This document shows, piece after piece, positions 26,810-36,186 of a stretch of 64,000 nucleotides of DNA (the stretch's first letter is position 1; each line of letters begins with the position of its first letter). Origin of the DNA: Streptomyces sp. NBC_00659 (GTDB lineage: Bacteria; Actinomycetota; Actinomycetes; Streptomycetales; Streptomycetaceae); contig NZ_CP109031.1 in the NCBI RefSeq assembly GCF_036226925.1, forward strand, positions 8,556,001 to 8,620,000, in the 5' to 3' direction. The notes beneath the pieces were generated by a model that was not told the origin of the DNA, made no database searches, and was given only the letters and a program-made list of their open reading frames with translations. A program made the translations under genes and the position numbers.

Positions 26810-29098
26810 TCAGGACACCCGCGCCAGCCCCGAACGCGCCGTCGGCACCAGGTAGGTGACGCCGTGCGCGGTGGCGATCTCCAGCGCCTGCCGGAACTGC
26901 CGCGCCGAGGCTTCCCGGTCGCCCGTGGCCAGGCAGGCCTGCGCGTACGACAGGAGGCTGCGCACCATCCGATGCGACTCACCGGCCTCTTCGAGCAGCA
27001 CCATGGCCTCGGCGTGCACGGCCGTCGCCTCCTCGCTGTCACCGAGGTGGCGCAGGGCCACGGCCGCGTCCGTCCGGCTGATGGCCTCCAGGACCGGGTG
27101 GCGGGTCTCCCGGCTGATCGCGACGGCCTGCTCCGCCAGGTCGAGTGCGGTGCGGGCGTCGCCCAGACCGAGTGCCGCCCGGCCGAGCACGTCCAGGCAC
27201 ATGCGCACCTTCTGCCGGTCCAGCCCGCGCGCGGTTTCCAGCAGGTCCGCGACGACCTCGCGGGCCTTGTCGTGCTCGCCCAGCAGCACCAGGGCCCGCC
27301 CGAGCCGTACGCCGATGTACACCCGGACGGCGCCCTCGCCGGGAGGTACCAGCCCGGCTGCTTCTCGCAGGAGTCCGAGTGCGCCGCGGGCGTCGGCGGC
27401 GTACAGCCGGACCTCCGCCAGCTGTTCGACGGCCAGGGCCTCGCCGACGATGTCGCCCTCCGCCGCCATCAGCGTGCGGGCCGCCGCCAGCTCCGGCACC
27501 GCCTCCTCCAGCCGGCCCACCCGCAGCAGCGCGGCGCCCAGCAGGTACCGGTGGGAGGCGAGTGTCCGGCGTCCGCCGAGCGCTTCGGCGGCGGGTCTGC
27601 TGACCTCCAGCCCATGGCACAGCTGCGGCATGCCACCGCGCCGTCCGAGGGAGATCACGAAGGCGTACTGGGCGAGCCCGACAGCGGGTCCGTCGACGCG
27701 CAGTTCCACGGCGAGCGAGAGCGTCGCGGTGATGTCGGCCCACTCGGTGTCCAGCCAGTCGAGGGCTTTGTCATGAGAGAAGTCGGGAAGCGCGGGAGGA
27801 CGCTGCGCCACGACGACCGGTACGGGAACGACGACCAGCTCGATCACCTCCGTCGCTGCCAGCAGGCCGCTCAGGTAGTAGTCGGCCAGCCGGGCGATCG
27901 CCGGTCCGGGGTCCGCCGCGGCGTCCTCGGCGCGGGCGGCCTGCCGCAGCAGGTCGTGCATCCGGTAGCGGCCCACCGTCGGCTCCTGCAGCAGATGGAC
28001 GTCGACCAGCTCCTCCAGCAGGGAACGGGCGTTGGCCGGCGGGATCCCGGCCAGGGCCGCCGCGCCGTACGCGTCGATGTCCTCACCCGGTACGAGCCCC
28101 AGCAGCCCGAACATCCGCCGTTGAGCGGAGTCGAGCTGCCGCAGCGACATCGCGAACACGTCCGACACCGCCAACTCGCCCTCGCGCAGCCGCTCCACCA
28201 AGGTGTCGAGGGTCCACGCGGGCCGGTGCAGCAGCCGCGCGGCGGCCACCCGGATGGCCAGTGGCAGGTTCCCGCAGCGGCGCAGCACCTCCCCGACATC
28301 ACCGGGGCGGGCGCCGCCCGCCGACTCGATGAACAGCTCGGCCGCCTCCTGGGTCGGTAAGACGTCCAGCGATATCGGCTGGACGCCGTCCAGCCCCACC
28401 ATCCGCCGACGGCTGGTGATCACAGCGAAGCTCTGCCCGGCGCCGGGCAGCAGATCACGCACCTGATCGGCGTCGGCGGCGTTGTCCAGCAGCACGATCG
28501 CGCGCCGCGCCGCCAGCTCCGACCGCCACAGCGCGGCCCGTTCGGTGACCCCGTCGGGAATCCTGCCGGGTGGCACCCCGAGCGCGGCCAGCAGCACCCG
28601 CAACGCCTCCGCGGGCTCGACCGGTTCCCGGCCCGGAGTGAACCCGTGCAAGTCCAAATAGAGCTGACCGCCAGGGAATTCGGCGGAGAGCAGATGCGCG
28701 CCGTGCACGGCCAGCGCGGTCTTGCCCACCCCGCCCATACCGTCGATCGCCGCCATCGTCGTGGTCCGCGCGGCGCCGAGGAGCGCGGCCAGCTCCTCCC
28801 CGCGCCCGGTGAACGCGGTGATGTCGTGCGGCAGATCGTTGCGCACAGGCGCAAGTGCGGTGGTGACGCTCGGCTCAGCCGCGCCCTTGGCCCGCTCCCA
28901 CACCTCACGCAGCGGCCTCGGGTCGCGCCCGGCCGCCTTGCACAGTGCGACCACCGTCGGCCAAGGCGGAACGGCCTGCCCGGAGAAATATCGCGACAGC
29001 GAGGAACTGCTCCCGCGCACATCACGGGCCAACCCCCGCAGACTCAGCCCGGTCAGATCGCGCAACTGCCGCAACTGCCCGGCCAACTCCTCACGCAC
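26810..29098 (-). CDS. XRE-NB-ARC-TPR STAND regulator
   Basis: 762 residues from the GTG at 29098, with GGAGGGGG about 11 bases upstream. Residues 1-65 are an XRE-type HTH (LSLRGLARDVRGSSSSLSRYFSG). NB-ARC ATPase: Walker A GMGGVGKT at 120-127, Walker B near AIVLLDNAADAD (about 206), GNLPLAIRVAA (GxP motif) near 290, then winged-helix and arm domains. From about 470 to the end, helical TPR-like repeats. STAND ATPases of this type oligomerise on ligand binding. They resemble AfsR/SARP-type regulators but carry XRE in place of the SARP DNA-binding domain. Target genes are unknown; the downstream SRPBCC gene starts 191 bp beyond it. Confidence 0.88.
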   Translation of the reverse strand: MREELAGQLRQLRDLTGLSLRGLARDVRGSSSSLSRYFSGQAVPPWPTVVALCKAAGRDPRPLREVWERAKGAAEPSVTTALAPVRNDLPHDITAFTGRGEELAALLGAARTTTMAAIDGMGGVGKTALAVHGAHLLSAEFPGGQLYLDLHGFTPGREPVEPAEALRVLLAALGVPPGRIPDGVTERAALWRSELAARRAIVLLDNAADADQVRDLLPGAGQSFAVITSRRRMVGLDGVQPISLDVLPTQEAAELFIESAGGARPGDVGEVLRRCGNLPLAIRVAAARLLHRPAWTLDTLVERLREGELAVSDVFAMSLRQLDSAQRRMFGLLGLVPGEDIDAYGAAALAGIPPANARSLLEELVDVHLLQEPTVGRYRMHDLLRQAARAEDAAADPGPAIARLADYYLSGLLAATEVIELVVVPVPVVVAQRPPALPDFSHDKALDWLDTEWADITATLSLAVELRVDGPAVGLAQYAFVISLGRRGGMPQLCHGLEVSRPAAEALGGRRTLASHRYLLGAALLRVGRLEEAVPELAAARTLMAAEGDIVGEALAVEQLAEVRLYAADARGALGLLREAAGLVPPGEGAVRVYIGVRLGRALVLLGEHDKAREVVADLLETARGLDRQKVRMCLDVLGRAALGLGDARTALDLAEQAVAISRETRHPVLEAISRTDAAVALRHLGDSEEATAVHAEAMVLLEEAGESHRMVRSLLSYAQACLATGDREASARQFRQALEIATAHGVTYLVPTARSGLARVS

Positions 29099-29324
29099 GC
29101 TTGCCAGCCCCCTCCAACATCACGCGAGTTTCACGCGCTGATCTTAGAGGGGCGAAGTCGACTGGAGCGGGTGACGAGAATGGAACTCGCACTCTCAGCT
29201 CGGGAAGGTTGGGTTCTCTTGTGCGAGCTCAACTGACCTGCGGCGGAGCGGTGTCGGCGCGCCTGGCGGGCGGTCGCCTGATTTCCCGCTGTTGCCTTGG
29301 CTCCCCGCACGACTTCACCCACCT

Positions 29325-29567
29325 GCCGAAGGTCATGCGCTTCCCGCTGCCCACCCGACGCAGCTCAATCCCGAGCAGGCAACCGAGCGTGAGGCGAAGA
29401 GCCGATCCGGCCGCATTGCCCCGGTGGTGATACCGCACGCGCTTGCGCAGGTTCCGAGTGCTGGTCCGGTTCGCCATGTACCGCGGGGCTATGCCGACGT
29501 AGAGCAGGCGTCCGGCAGAGAGCTCCGGGCAGGGAGCCTTTTCGAAGTGCCACCCGTAGACCCCGGC
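29325..29567 (-). pseudogene. GIY-YIG nuclease-family gene, internal fragment
   Basis: Frame on the minus strand carrying AGVYGWHFEKAPCPELSAGRLLYVGIAPRY, RTSTRNLRKRVRYHHRGNA, GSALRLTLGCLLGIELRRVGSGKRMTFG. This matches the streptomycete GIY-YIG family (GVYAWYF at the start, LLYVGI, LRxRIRYHYRGN, LRxTLGCLL). The 5' end is lost exactly where a transposase tail on the opposite strand begins (29559), and the 3' end runs out after MTFG into unrelated sequence. Broken at both ends, so not functional. Confidence 0.65.
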
Positions 29568-29720
29568 CACCGCTGGGGCCTGACCGGCGCCGAAGCCGTA
29601 CTCAAGCTTCGCACTCTCATCGACACCGGCGACTTCGGCACCCGTTGGCCCTGCTACCTCGCCCGCGAACACCACCGCATCCCCAGGGACCTGACCTGGC
29701 CGGATACATCCTCGCCGCCT
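29559..29720 (+). pseudogene. ISKra4-type transposase C-terminal remnant
   Basis: About 50 residues in one plus frame: GHRWGLTGAEAVLKLRTLI, TGDFGTRWPCYLAREHHRIPRD. This matches the C-terminal end of ISKra4/UPF0236-like transposases (TGARWGLxGAEAVLKLRAL...NGDFxxYWxxHLxxEHxR). The rest of the transposase and both element ends are absent. It abuts the truncated GIY-YIG gene, so the element probably inserted into that gene and then decayed. Confidence 0.6.
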
Positions 29721-30030
29721 GATCTTCAGGTCCCCGCTCTGCTGATTGGACTCCGCGATGCACACCCTGGAGGGCAGCAGCCCGCCCGCTTCGCGATCAT
29801 CCCTGCAGAGGAGCTACACCCTTCTGAATATGTGTACTCATGCGTGGCATGTGCTGGCTCGGCATGCTGGGCCGCGGGCGATCGGCGGACCGGGGACCGC
29901 GAACCGAGCGGGGTGGATATGAAGCGTGGGAGGGAGCCGTCGACCGGCCGAGCCGGCATCGCGGTCGCCTGGGACGGGTGCCACTCCAGGACTGAGCTGA
30001 TCGGTTCGACGTGCTCGGCCGTGAACAGGG
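29721..30030. other. Intergenic DNA without a supported gene
   Basis: 310 bp between the transposase remnant and the stop of the MAB_1171c-like gene. No frame here has motif or codon support; I see no clear hairpin. Confidence 0.4.
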
Positions 30031-31248
30031 TCAGCGCTGTGGCACCCGGCTCCTGCGTGACTGGACAGCGGCGTCGACGATCGGCGTGCGCACCGCCCGG
30101 GACAGGCTCAAGAGCGACAGCTGCCCGGTGTCCGGCACCCGTGGTCCGGTGGGGGAGCGCGGTACGTACCCGCTCTTCGGTACCACGAGGTCGATGTCCC
30201 CGATCGCGAGGGCAATCGTGCCTGACGTCAGGGCGGGGGAGGGGGCCTCGGCAAGGGCCGCGACGGCGATCATCGCTGCCGTCCCGATGGCCTCGGCTGC
30301 TGCTGAGCCGGAGCCGGCTGCCAGCGCTTCCCGGTACGCGCGTCGGCGGACCTGGTCGTCGAGGCGGCCGGCGAGTCGTTCGAGGCCGTCGCGGATGGCT
30401 GTCTCTCGGGTGGTGAGCCGGAGGCCGACATGGCCGATCGTCCGCCAGGACGGCGGTGCACCTGAGTACCGGGCACTGTGCGGTGTGGCCAGCAGTCGGT
30501 ACAACGGGCGCAGGCGTACGTATGCGAGGGCGGAGTCGATGCGCGGCCCGATCACGGGAAGGACGTAGCCGGCTGACGTGAGGCAGGCACCGAGGGCGAT
30601 CAGCGGGGCCATGCGGGTGCTGAGGCCGTCCCGGTTGAGACCGAGCCAGTGTGCGGACAGTGCCGCGAACTTGACGATGCTGTAGGCGCTGGTGAACAGC
30701 CAGCCCGTCACGAGCAGGGCCATGGAGGCACGGGTCCAGCGCTTGACCTGACGGGTCCAGCGCCAGCACAGCACCGTTGTCGTCAGCGCCGCCACCACGT
30801 GAGCCGCGAGGTAGAGGACGATCATCTCGCGGATGAACGGGGTCGAGGCGTAATAGGTGTCGAAGTCTTCCCGGCGTTCGACCGGGGTGTTGCCCAGGGC
30901 GAACAGGATGCTCTGGGCGAGGATCACCGCCACGTAGCTGAACAACCAGGCCCGGGCGGTACGGAAGTCGCTGCCCCGCCACTGCACGATGAGGATGAGG
31001 GACGCCGCGCTGAAGGCCGTCACCGTCCCGTACGCCAGTGGTGCCGCCATGTTCGCGATACCTGAGGCGCTGTTGACGATCGCCACTGTGGTTGGCGCGC
31101 CGAGCAGGAAGCTGAGCCCGGACAGGAAGATGACTGCGCAGAACGTCCACTTGAGGCGGTCTCTTCGGTGACGGCGGAGATCTGGGATCTGTGCGGCAAG
31201 TCCGGTCCACAGAACAGCGGTTGCGACGTAGTAGATCAGTCCGTTCAC
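30031..31248 (-). CDS. MAB_1171c-type multi-helix membrane protein
   Basis: 405 residues from the GTG at 31248, giving the family's usual start VNGLIYYV. Residues 1-235 contain seven probable membrane helices (for example LIYYVATAVLWTGLAAQI, WTFCAVIFLSGLSFLLG, ILIVQW). The C-terminal 170 residues are soluble, Arg-rich helical sequence (ETAIRDGLERLAGRLDDQV, REALAAGSGSAA). The family is called a putative transporter in databases but a 7TM receptor-like sensor with cytoplasmic effector domain fits as well. It is divergent from the FAD oxidoreductase gene at 31779 across a 530-bp spacer. No HTH/ImmA partner, often seen near such genes, is intact here. Confidence 0.75.
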   Translation of the reverse strand: MNGLIYYVATAVLWTGLAAQIPDLRRHRRDRLKWTFCAVIFLSGLSFLLGAPTTVAIVNSASGIANMAAPLAYGTVTAFSAASLILIVQWRGSDFRTARAWLFSYVAVILAQSILFALGNTPVERREDFDTYYASTPFIREMIVLYLAAHVVAALTTTVLCWRWTRQVKRWTRASMALLVTGWLFTSAYSIVKFAALSAHWLGLNRDGLSTRMAPLIALGACLTSAGYVLPVIGPRIDSALAYVRLRPLYRLLATPHSARYSGAPPSWRTIGHVGLRLTTRETAIRDGLERLAGRLDDQVRRRAYREALAAGSGSAAAEAIGTAAMIAVAALAEAPSPALTSGTIALAIGDIDLVVPKSGYVPRSPTGPRVPDTGQLSLLSLSRAVRTPIVDAAVQSRRSRVPQR

Positions 31249-31778
31249 CTCAGGCTCGCCGGTCGTCACGGGGGGACGGCTGTCCGTGTGCAGGGGAACC
31301 GGCCACGCGCTGCCTGGAGGGTGCCGGTGCCACGAGCACGGCTCGATGCCGGGTCCGTCCGGTAGGAGTCACCTTTACCCCAGCTCCTTGCCTCGACGGG
31401 GCATATGGATGTCTTCCCGGCGACCAGCGCGTCGGGTCCTCCAGATGTGACCTGCCGTGCCCTTTCGGCCTCCTCATCCTTGTTCACACGAGCCACGCTG
31501 TCACCCGCACGGACGCCTTACGTGAAGCGATCGGCTGCCCGCCCGCCCCTTCGGACTCGTTCGTGCCGGAGCGATGCCCCGCGGTGGGCAGCAGGCGCGT
31601 CAACGTGCAGGCCCGGTCGTCGTGGCGGGCCGCTGCTCCTGCTGCGGCGCGATGGCTGCACCGTCCGACAACGGGCGTGTGCAGGGGAGTTCCGGCCTTC
31701 TTCTTGATCTGAAGTCGTCGAAACAAGGCGCGAGCGTACGGTGAAGTCCCGCCCGATCATTGAGCCTTGAGGAGCAGC
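31249..31778. other. Divergent spacer with no intact gene
   Basis: 530 bp between the divergent membrane-protein and FAD-oxidoreductase genes. Several short frames occur on both strands but none has a recognisable domain or consistent codon bias. Its length suggests either two promoters with long leaders or the decayed remains of a third gene. Confidence 0.4.
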
Positions 31779-33176
31779 ATGTCGCGTACTGCAGTCGTCA
31801 TCGGCGGTGGCTTGGCCGGCATGCTGGCGGCCTCGGCCCTGTCTCGGAGGGTCGAGGAAGTGACCGTCCTCGAGCGCTGTCCGCTGCCGGAGGGGCCAGG
31901 GCCGCGCAAGGGCATCCCACAGAGCCGTCACGCCCACATCCTGCTGCCCAGTGGCCGTGACGCGATCGAATCGCTGTTACCGGGCGCGGGCATCGGCAGT
32001 CGTCTCGCTGCTGCCGGCGCCCGTGTTTCGTCTCTCACCTCGCTCCTCACGTTTGGCACCGAGGGATGGTTCCGCCGCTGGGGGCGCGACAGCCACCCAC
32101 TGACCGCCTGCAGTCGGGACCTGCTGGACTGGACGGTCCGCGAGGCCGTTCTCGAGGAGGACAACATCGCGGTTCGCACAACGCAGGCTGTGGGACTGCT
32201 GGGGAGCTCGGCACGGGTCACGGGGGTACGCCTGCGCGACGAGGACGGCCAGGAGAGCGATCTGTCCGCGGATCTGATCGTGGACGTGAGCGGGCGTGGG
32301 TCCCGGGCCGTGCACTGGCTCAAGGATCTCGGCATAACGGATGTCACGGAATCCGTTGTCGACTCCGGGCTCGTGTACGCCAGTCGGCGCTATCGCATCC
32401 CCAAGGGCGCCGAGGACTGGCCCCTGACGCAGGTGAACGCGGATCCCTTCTCCGGAGAACCCGGCCGTTCCGCGAACCTGGTGCCCATCGAGAACGACGA
32501 GTGGCTCGTCAGCCTGGGTGGGACACGGGGCGGCGAGCCCACCTCCAGCGCTGAGGACTTCACGCAGTTCGCTCTCGGCCTGCGACACCCCATCGTGGGC
32601 GAGCTCATTGCCGGAGCCGAGCCTCTCACGGACGTTGTCCTGAGCCGGAGCACGCGAAATGGCCGCCGCTACTTCGAGAAGGCCCGCATCTGGCCGGAGG
32701 CCTTCATCGTCCTGGGCGACGCCGTCGCCACGTACAACCCGGTGTACGGCCAGGGCATGTCCGTGGCGGCGCTGGGAGCGAAGGCGCTTCAAGAGGAAGT
32801 ACAGCGGGACGGCGCAGCCGCCCCCGGGCTCGCGCGCCGTGTCCAGCGGGCCGCGGCGAAGCCGGTCGAGGCCGCCTGGGCGATGAGTACGTCTCAGGAC
32901 AGGCAGTTCCCTGACGTGGAGGGAAATCCGCCCAACGCCGCCGAGCGCGCCCTCACCCGGTACGTGCGCCGCATGAACAGAGTGGCCACCACTTCCTACC
33001 AGGTGTCCTCCGCCATGTGCGACGTGACCACACTGCAGAAGGACGCGATCTGGCTGGTGCACCCCTCACTCCTGCTCGCCACGCTGGCAGGGCCCGTCCT
33101 GCCCCCGCTGGAGGGGCCGCCGCTGACCGACGAGGAACGCGCCTTCTTCGAGTCGCACGTTTCGGCTGCCGGCTGA
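31779..33176 (+). CDS. FAD-dependent oxidoreductase/monooxygenase
   Basis: 465 residues from the ATG at 31779 with GAGGAG 4 bases upstream. The dinucleotide-binding motif is IGGGLAG at 8-14. The GD motif region is VLGDAVATYNPVYGQGMS near 320, as in group A flavin monooxygenases and geranylgeranyl-reductase-like enzymes. LLDWTVREAV, SADLIVDVSGRGS and a C-terminal all-helical part complete the fold. No signal peptide. It is divergent from the 7-helix membrane protein. A terminator follows at 33202-33238. The substrate is unknown; lipid or polyketide hydroxylation is a guess. Confidence 0.85.
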   Translation: MSRTAVVIGGGLAGMLAASALSRRVEEVTVLERCPLPEGPGPRKGIPQSRHAHILLPSGRDAIESLLPGAGIGSRLAAAGARVSSLTSLLTFGTEGWFRRWGRDSHPLTACSRDLLDWTVREAVLEEDNIAVRTTQAVGLLGSSARVTGVRLRDEDGQESDLSADLIVDVSGRGSRAVHWLKDLGITDVTESVVDSGLVYASRRYRIPKGAEDWPLTQVNADPFSGEPGRSANLVPIENDEWLVSLGGTRGGEPTSSAEDFTQFALGLRHPIVGELIAGAEPLTDVVLSRSTRNGRRYFEKARIWPEAFIVLGDAVATYNPVYGQGMSVAALGAKALQEEVQRDGAAAPGLARRVQRAAAKPVEAAWAMSTSQDRQFPDVEGNPPNAAERALTRYVRRMNRVATTSYQVSSAMCDVTTLQKDAIWLVHPSLLLATLAGPVLPPLEGPPLTDEERAFFESHVSAAG

Positions 33177-33201
33177 ACGCCTGCAGCGGAAAGTGCGGAC
33201 G

Positions 33202-33238
33202 CACCGCTCGGCTGGGAATGAGCCCTGGCCGAGCGGTG
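33202..33238 (+). terminator. Terminator of the FAD oxidoreductase gene
   Basis: Perfect 11-bp inverted repeat (33202-33212 and 33228-33238, 15-base loop) starting 26 bases after the stop codon. Confidence 0.7.
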
Positions 33239-33306
33239 TGGAAGAACTGATGAGGGCGGCGACGGAAAGACAGCCTCGTGCGGTGCCGCCCTGCGGCGGC
33301 GGAGCG

Positions 33307-33522
33307 TCAGCTCTGTGCGGTGTCGTCGCCGGCCTGCCCGGCGTTCTCGGCCGCACCCGCCTTCTCGCGCATCTTGCGCACCAGCTCCGCCTTCTGGTCG
33401 GCCGCGGCCTGGCGGTCGAGGTTGCGGTGCGGACCGTTGTTCTGCCGTTCGGCGCGGGACAGCCTCTTGCGTTTGCCGCCGCCCATGCCCACGGGGTTGT
33501 TGATGTTCTTGCTCACGGTCAC
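33307..33522 (-). CDS. Small basic protein, DUF6243 family
   Basis: 71 residues from the GTG at 33522 (GGGAG 5 bases upstream; a second GTG three codons later is possible). The N-terminal signature KNINNPVGMGGGKRKRLSR is characteristic of DUF6243. The rest is helical and charged, likely a small nucleic-acid- or ribosome-associated protein, function unknown. It is isolated: nothing co-directional lies within 700 bp upstream. Confidence 0.8.
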   Translation of the reverse strand: MTVSKNINNPVGMGGGKRKRLSRAERQNNGPHRNLDRQAAADQKAELVRKMREKAGAAENAGQAGDDTAQS

Positions 33523-34310
33523 GGGTTCTCCCGGTAATGAAGTGATCTACGGATTCAGCGGTGGGGACGGGCGGCGCCGTCGAAGGACGTCAGCGGGGGT
33601 CCATCACGCTCTCACTCGTACATCGGGTCTGGAAGAACATGACAAAGACGTTACCCGGTTCCGTCGGCCCCGCACACCAACCTTTCGCCGCCCCGGCGTC
33701 TGCCGGGCGTTCGGCGAGCGCCCGGGGCCGGCCGCTTCCTTTTCACCCGGCTGTCCGCCAGGCCGTCCGATGCGGTTTGCCGTCGTTCCGGTGCTCTCGG
33801 GCGGCGGCTCCGGGCCGGCGTTCCCCGTGTGGGGTTCCTTACAAGGTGATGACATGGTGGCGAATCACACCCGCCTCACCCGCATCTCAAGGCACTCTGG
33901 TTCCGGGTCGGTGGCTCCTGTCCTGGAGGGACACGGAAATCCGCCGGCCACCGCGCCGACCGGCACCGCCGGTTCGTGTCCTGCGGCAAGGGAAGCGGCT
34001 GCCGCGGAACAGCGCCCCGGAGCACCTCCGGGGCGCCGTGCGTGTTCCGCGATGGCCTCAGGGTCCCGGTCGGCGCCGTCCTCGGCGGTGCACCGGACGG
34101 TTGCTCCGCCCGGGGGACCCGGCTACGTCCAACGGCCGAGCGCGGCGAGTCCGCCGTCGCCGGCCTCCGGCGGGAGTGATTGCCTCGGTGGGGGACCGCC
34201 GAGCCCGGAGCCGGCCCGTCCGCGGCCGGAGACACCGGCGCCGTCCCGAGCGGCCACGCCCAGGACGGGACGACACCCTCCGGTCCCCGACGACCGGCAG
34301 GGAGACAGCC
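33523..34310. other. Long gene-free region upstream of the antiporter
   Basis: 788 bp without a supportable gene, between the DUF6243 start and the antiporter GTG. Frames here are long only because of high GC content and have no motif. The antiporter may have a long leader, but I could not identify a riboswitch (I looked for the ydaO/c-di-AMP motif common in potassium-transport genes and did not find a convincing match by eye). Confidence 0.4.
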
Positions 34311-36089
34311 GTGACGGAGAATCAGATCCTCCAGGGCCTCGGCCTGATCGCCGTCCTGGCCGTCGGCTCCCAGATCGTGGCGAGCCGGCTGCGGATCCCC
34401 GCCCTGATCGTCCTGCTGCCGGTCGGCTTCACCGTGGGCGCGCTGACCGACATCGTCAACCCCGACAAACTGCTCGGGGACGCCTTCTCCCCGATGGTCT
34501 CGCTAGCCGTCGCGGTGATCCTCTACGAAGCCGGGCTCGGCCTGGACATCAGCAGGCTGCACGGACACATGCACCGGGTCGTGGCACGACTGATCTGGAT
34601 CGGCGTCCTGATCACCTGGGGGGTCGCCGCCGTTCTCGCGGTGCCGCTGCTGGGCATGTCGAAGAGTTCGGCGGTCATGCTCGGTGTGATCCTCGTCGTC
34701 TCGGGGCCCACCGTCGTCGGCCCGCTGCTCCACTTCGTGAGGCCGACCGAGCGGATCCAGCGCATCCTGATCTGGGAGGGGTCGCTGATCGACCCGGTCG
34801 GCGGCATCCTCGGCGCGCTCGTGTTCCACGCGGTCGTCGCCGACGACAGCAACGGTCTGCCCGGCAAGATCGGTCAGTTCGCGGCGAGTTCGGTCGTCGG
34901 ACTGATCGGAGGCGCGGTGGGCGCCGCCGTCCTGTGGTTCCTCCTCGGCAGGCTGCACCTGGGCGAGGTTCTGGGGACGACGGCGCAGCTCGCCGCCGCT
35001 GTGGGCATGGCGGCCCTCTGCGACGCGGTCCGGGACGACACCGGGCTCATCGCCGCGGTCGTGATGGGGATGGCCCTCGCCAATCTGCCGGGTGTCTCCC
35101 TCCCGGCGCGCCGCCCCTTTCTGGAGACCCTGGTCTCGCTGATCATCGGGCTGCTGTTCATCTCGATCTCGGCCACGGTCACCCCGGCGTCCCTGCGGCA
35201 CGTCGTCCTGCCCGCGCTCGCCCTCGTCGCCGCTCTGGTCCTGGTGGTCAGACCACTGGTCGCGCTGCTGTCGACCGTGCGCACGGACCTGACCCGCGGC
35301 GAGCGAGCGTTCCTCGGCTGGATGGCACCGCGCGGAATCGTCGCCGCGTCCACCGCCTCGACCTTCTCCGCCACTCTCGTCGCCGACCACGTCGGGGGCG
35401 CCCAGAAGATCCTGCCCGCCACCTTCCTGGTGATCGTCGCCACGGTGACGCTGTACGGGCTGAGCGCGCACCCCGTGGCCCGGCGCCTCGGCGTGCTGCG
35501 CCCGGCCCGGGCCCGCCCCCTGCTCGTGGGCGGCGACCCGTGGGCGATCGACCTGGGCCGCGCGCTGCGCTCCGCCGGCCTGGACGTGCTGATGTGGGCC
35601 GGACGGGAGGAGCAGCGCGACCTGATCCGGGGCGCCGGACTGCACCTGGCGCCGGGTGAGCTGCTGGCAGCGGCCACCGGCGAGGGAGCCGAACTCGAAG
35701 GCATCACCGGCGTTCTGCTGCTCACCGAGGAGGACGACTTCAACGCGCTGGCCTCGGAGACCCTGCGCGGCGCGGTGGACGGGTTCGTGCACCGGCTGGG
35801 GCCGCCCGGCCTGAGCCATGGCGTGGTGGCCCCCTACACGACCGGGGACACCCTGTTCGGGGCCGGACTGAGCAGACCGGAACTGGCCCGTCACTACGAG
35901 GACGGCGCCCGGATCGTCTCCCGCCCGGCCGGGAACGGCATCCCGGACGGACACGCGCTGCTGTTCCTCGTGCGTTCCGACGGCCGCCTGGATCCGGTCA
36001 CTGACACCCTCACCCCGCTGCCGGGGGCCCGGGACACCGCGATCCTGCTCGGTCCGGCCCGGACACAGGACCCGGTGCGGGCGGACTGA
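34311..36089 (+). CDS. CPA1-type cation:proton antiporter with cytoplasmic tail
   Basis: 592 residues from the GTG at 34311 with AGGGAG 6 bases upstream. About 12 membrane helices cover 1-395; conserved signatures include VSGPTVVGPLL, LIDPVGGILGA and a conserved MAPRGIVAASTAS. This corresponds to NhaP/KefB-type Na+ or K+/H+ exchangers. Residues about 400-592 are soluble and resemble a degenerate TrkA-N-like regulatory part (LLVGGDPWAIDLGRALRSAGLDVLMW, GVLLLTEEDDFNALA), though no nucleotide-binding GxGxxG is intact. Role in pH or ion homeostasis is inferred. Confidence 0.87.
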   Translation: MTENQILQGLGLIAVLAVGSQIVASRLRIPALIVLLPVGFTVGALTDIVNPDKLLGDAFSPMVSLAVAVILYEAGLGLDISRLHGHMHRVVARLIWIGVLITWGVAAVLAVPLLGMSKSSAVMLGVILVVSGPTVVGPLLHFVRPTERIQRILIWEGSLIDPVGGILGALVFHAVVADDSNGLPGKIGQFAASSVVGLIGGAVGAAVLWFLLGRLHLGEVLGTTAQLAAAVGMAALCDAVRDDTGLIAAVVMGMALANLPGVSLPARRPFLETLVSLIIGLLFISISATVTPASLRHVVLPALALVAALVLVVRPLVALLSTVRTDLTRGERAFLGWMAPRGIVAASTASTFSATLVADHVGGAQKILPATFLVIVATVTLYGLSAHPVARRLGVLRPARARPLLVGGDPWAIDLGRALRSAGLDVLMWAGREEQRDLIRGAGLHLAPGELLAAATGEGAELEGITGVLLLTEEDDFNALASETLRGAVDGFVHRLGPPGLSHGVVAPYTTGDTLFGAGLSRPELARHYEDGARIVSRPAGNGIPDGHALLFLVRSDGRLDPVTDTLTPLPGARDTAILLGPARTQDPVRAD

Positions 36090-36186
36090 CGGCGCCCGGC
36101 CCGGGGCGGCGTCCCGGTGCGGGTCGGGGAGCTGCCCGGCGCCTCCGACACCAACGGTCCAGTGCGGATTGCGGTCCGCCCGCCGG

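Noticed and set aside
33523..34310. Riboswitch upstream of the cation:proton antiporter
   Set aside because: The 788-bp region was checked by eye for the ydaO/c-di-AMP motif and no convincing core was found; an Rfam covariance search would decide.
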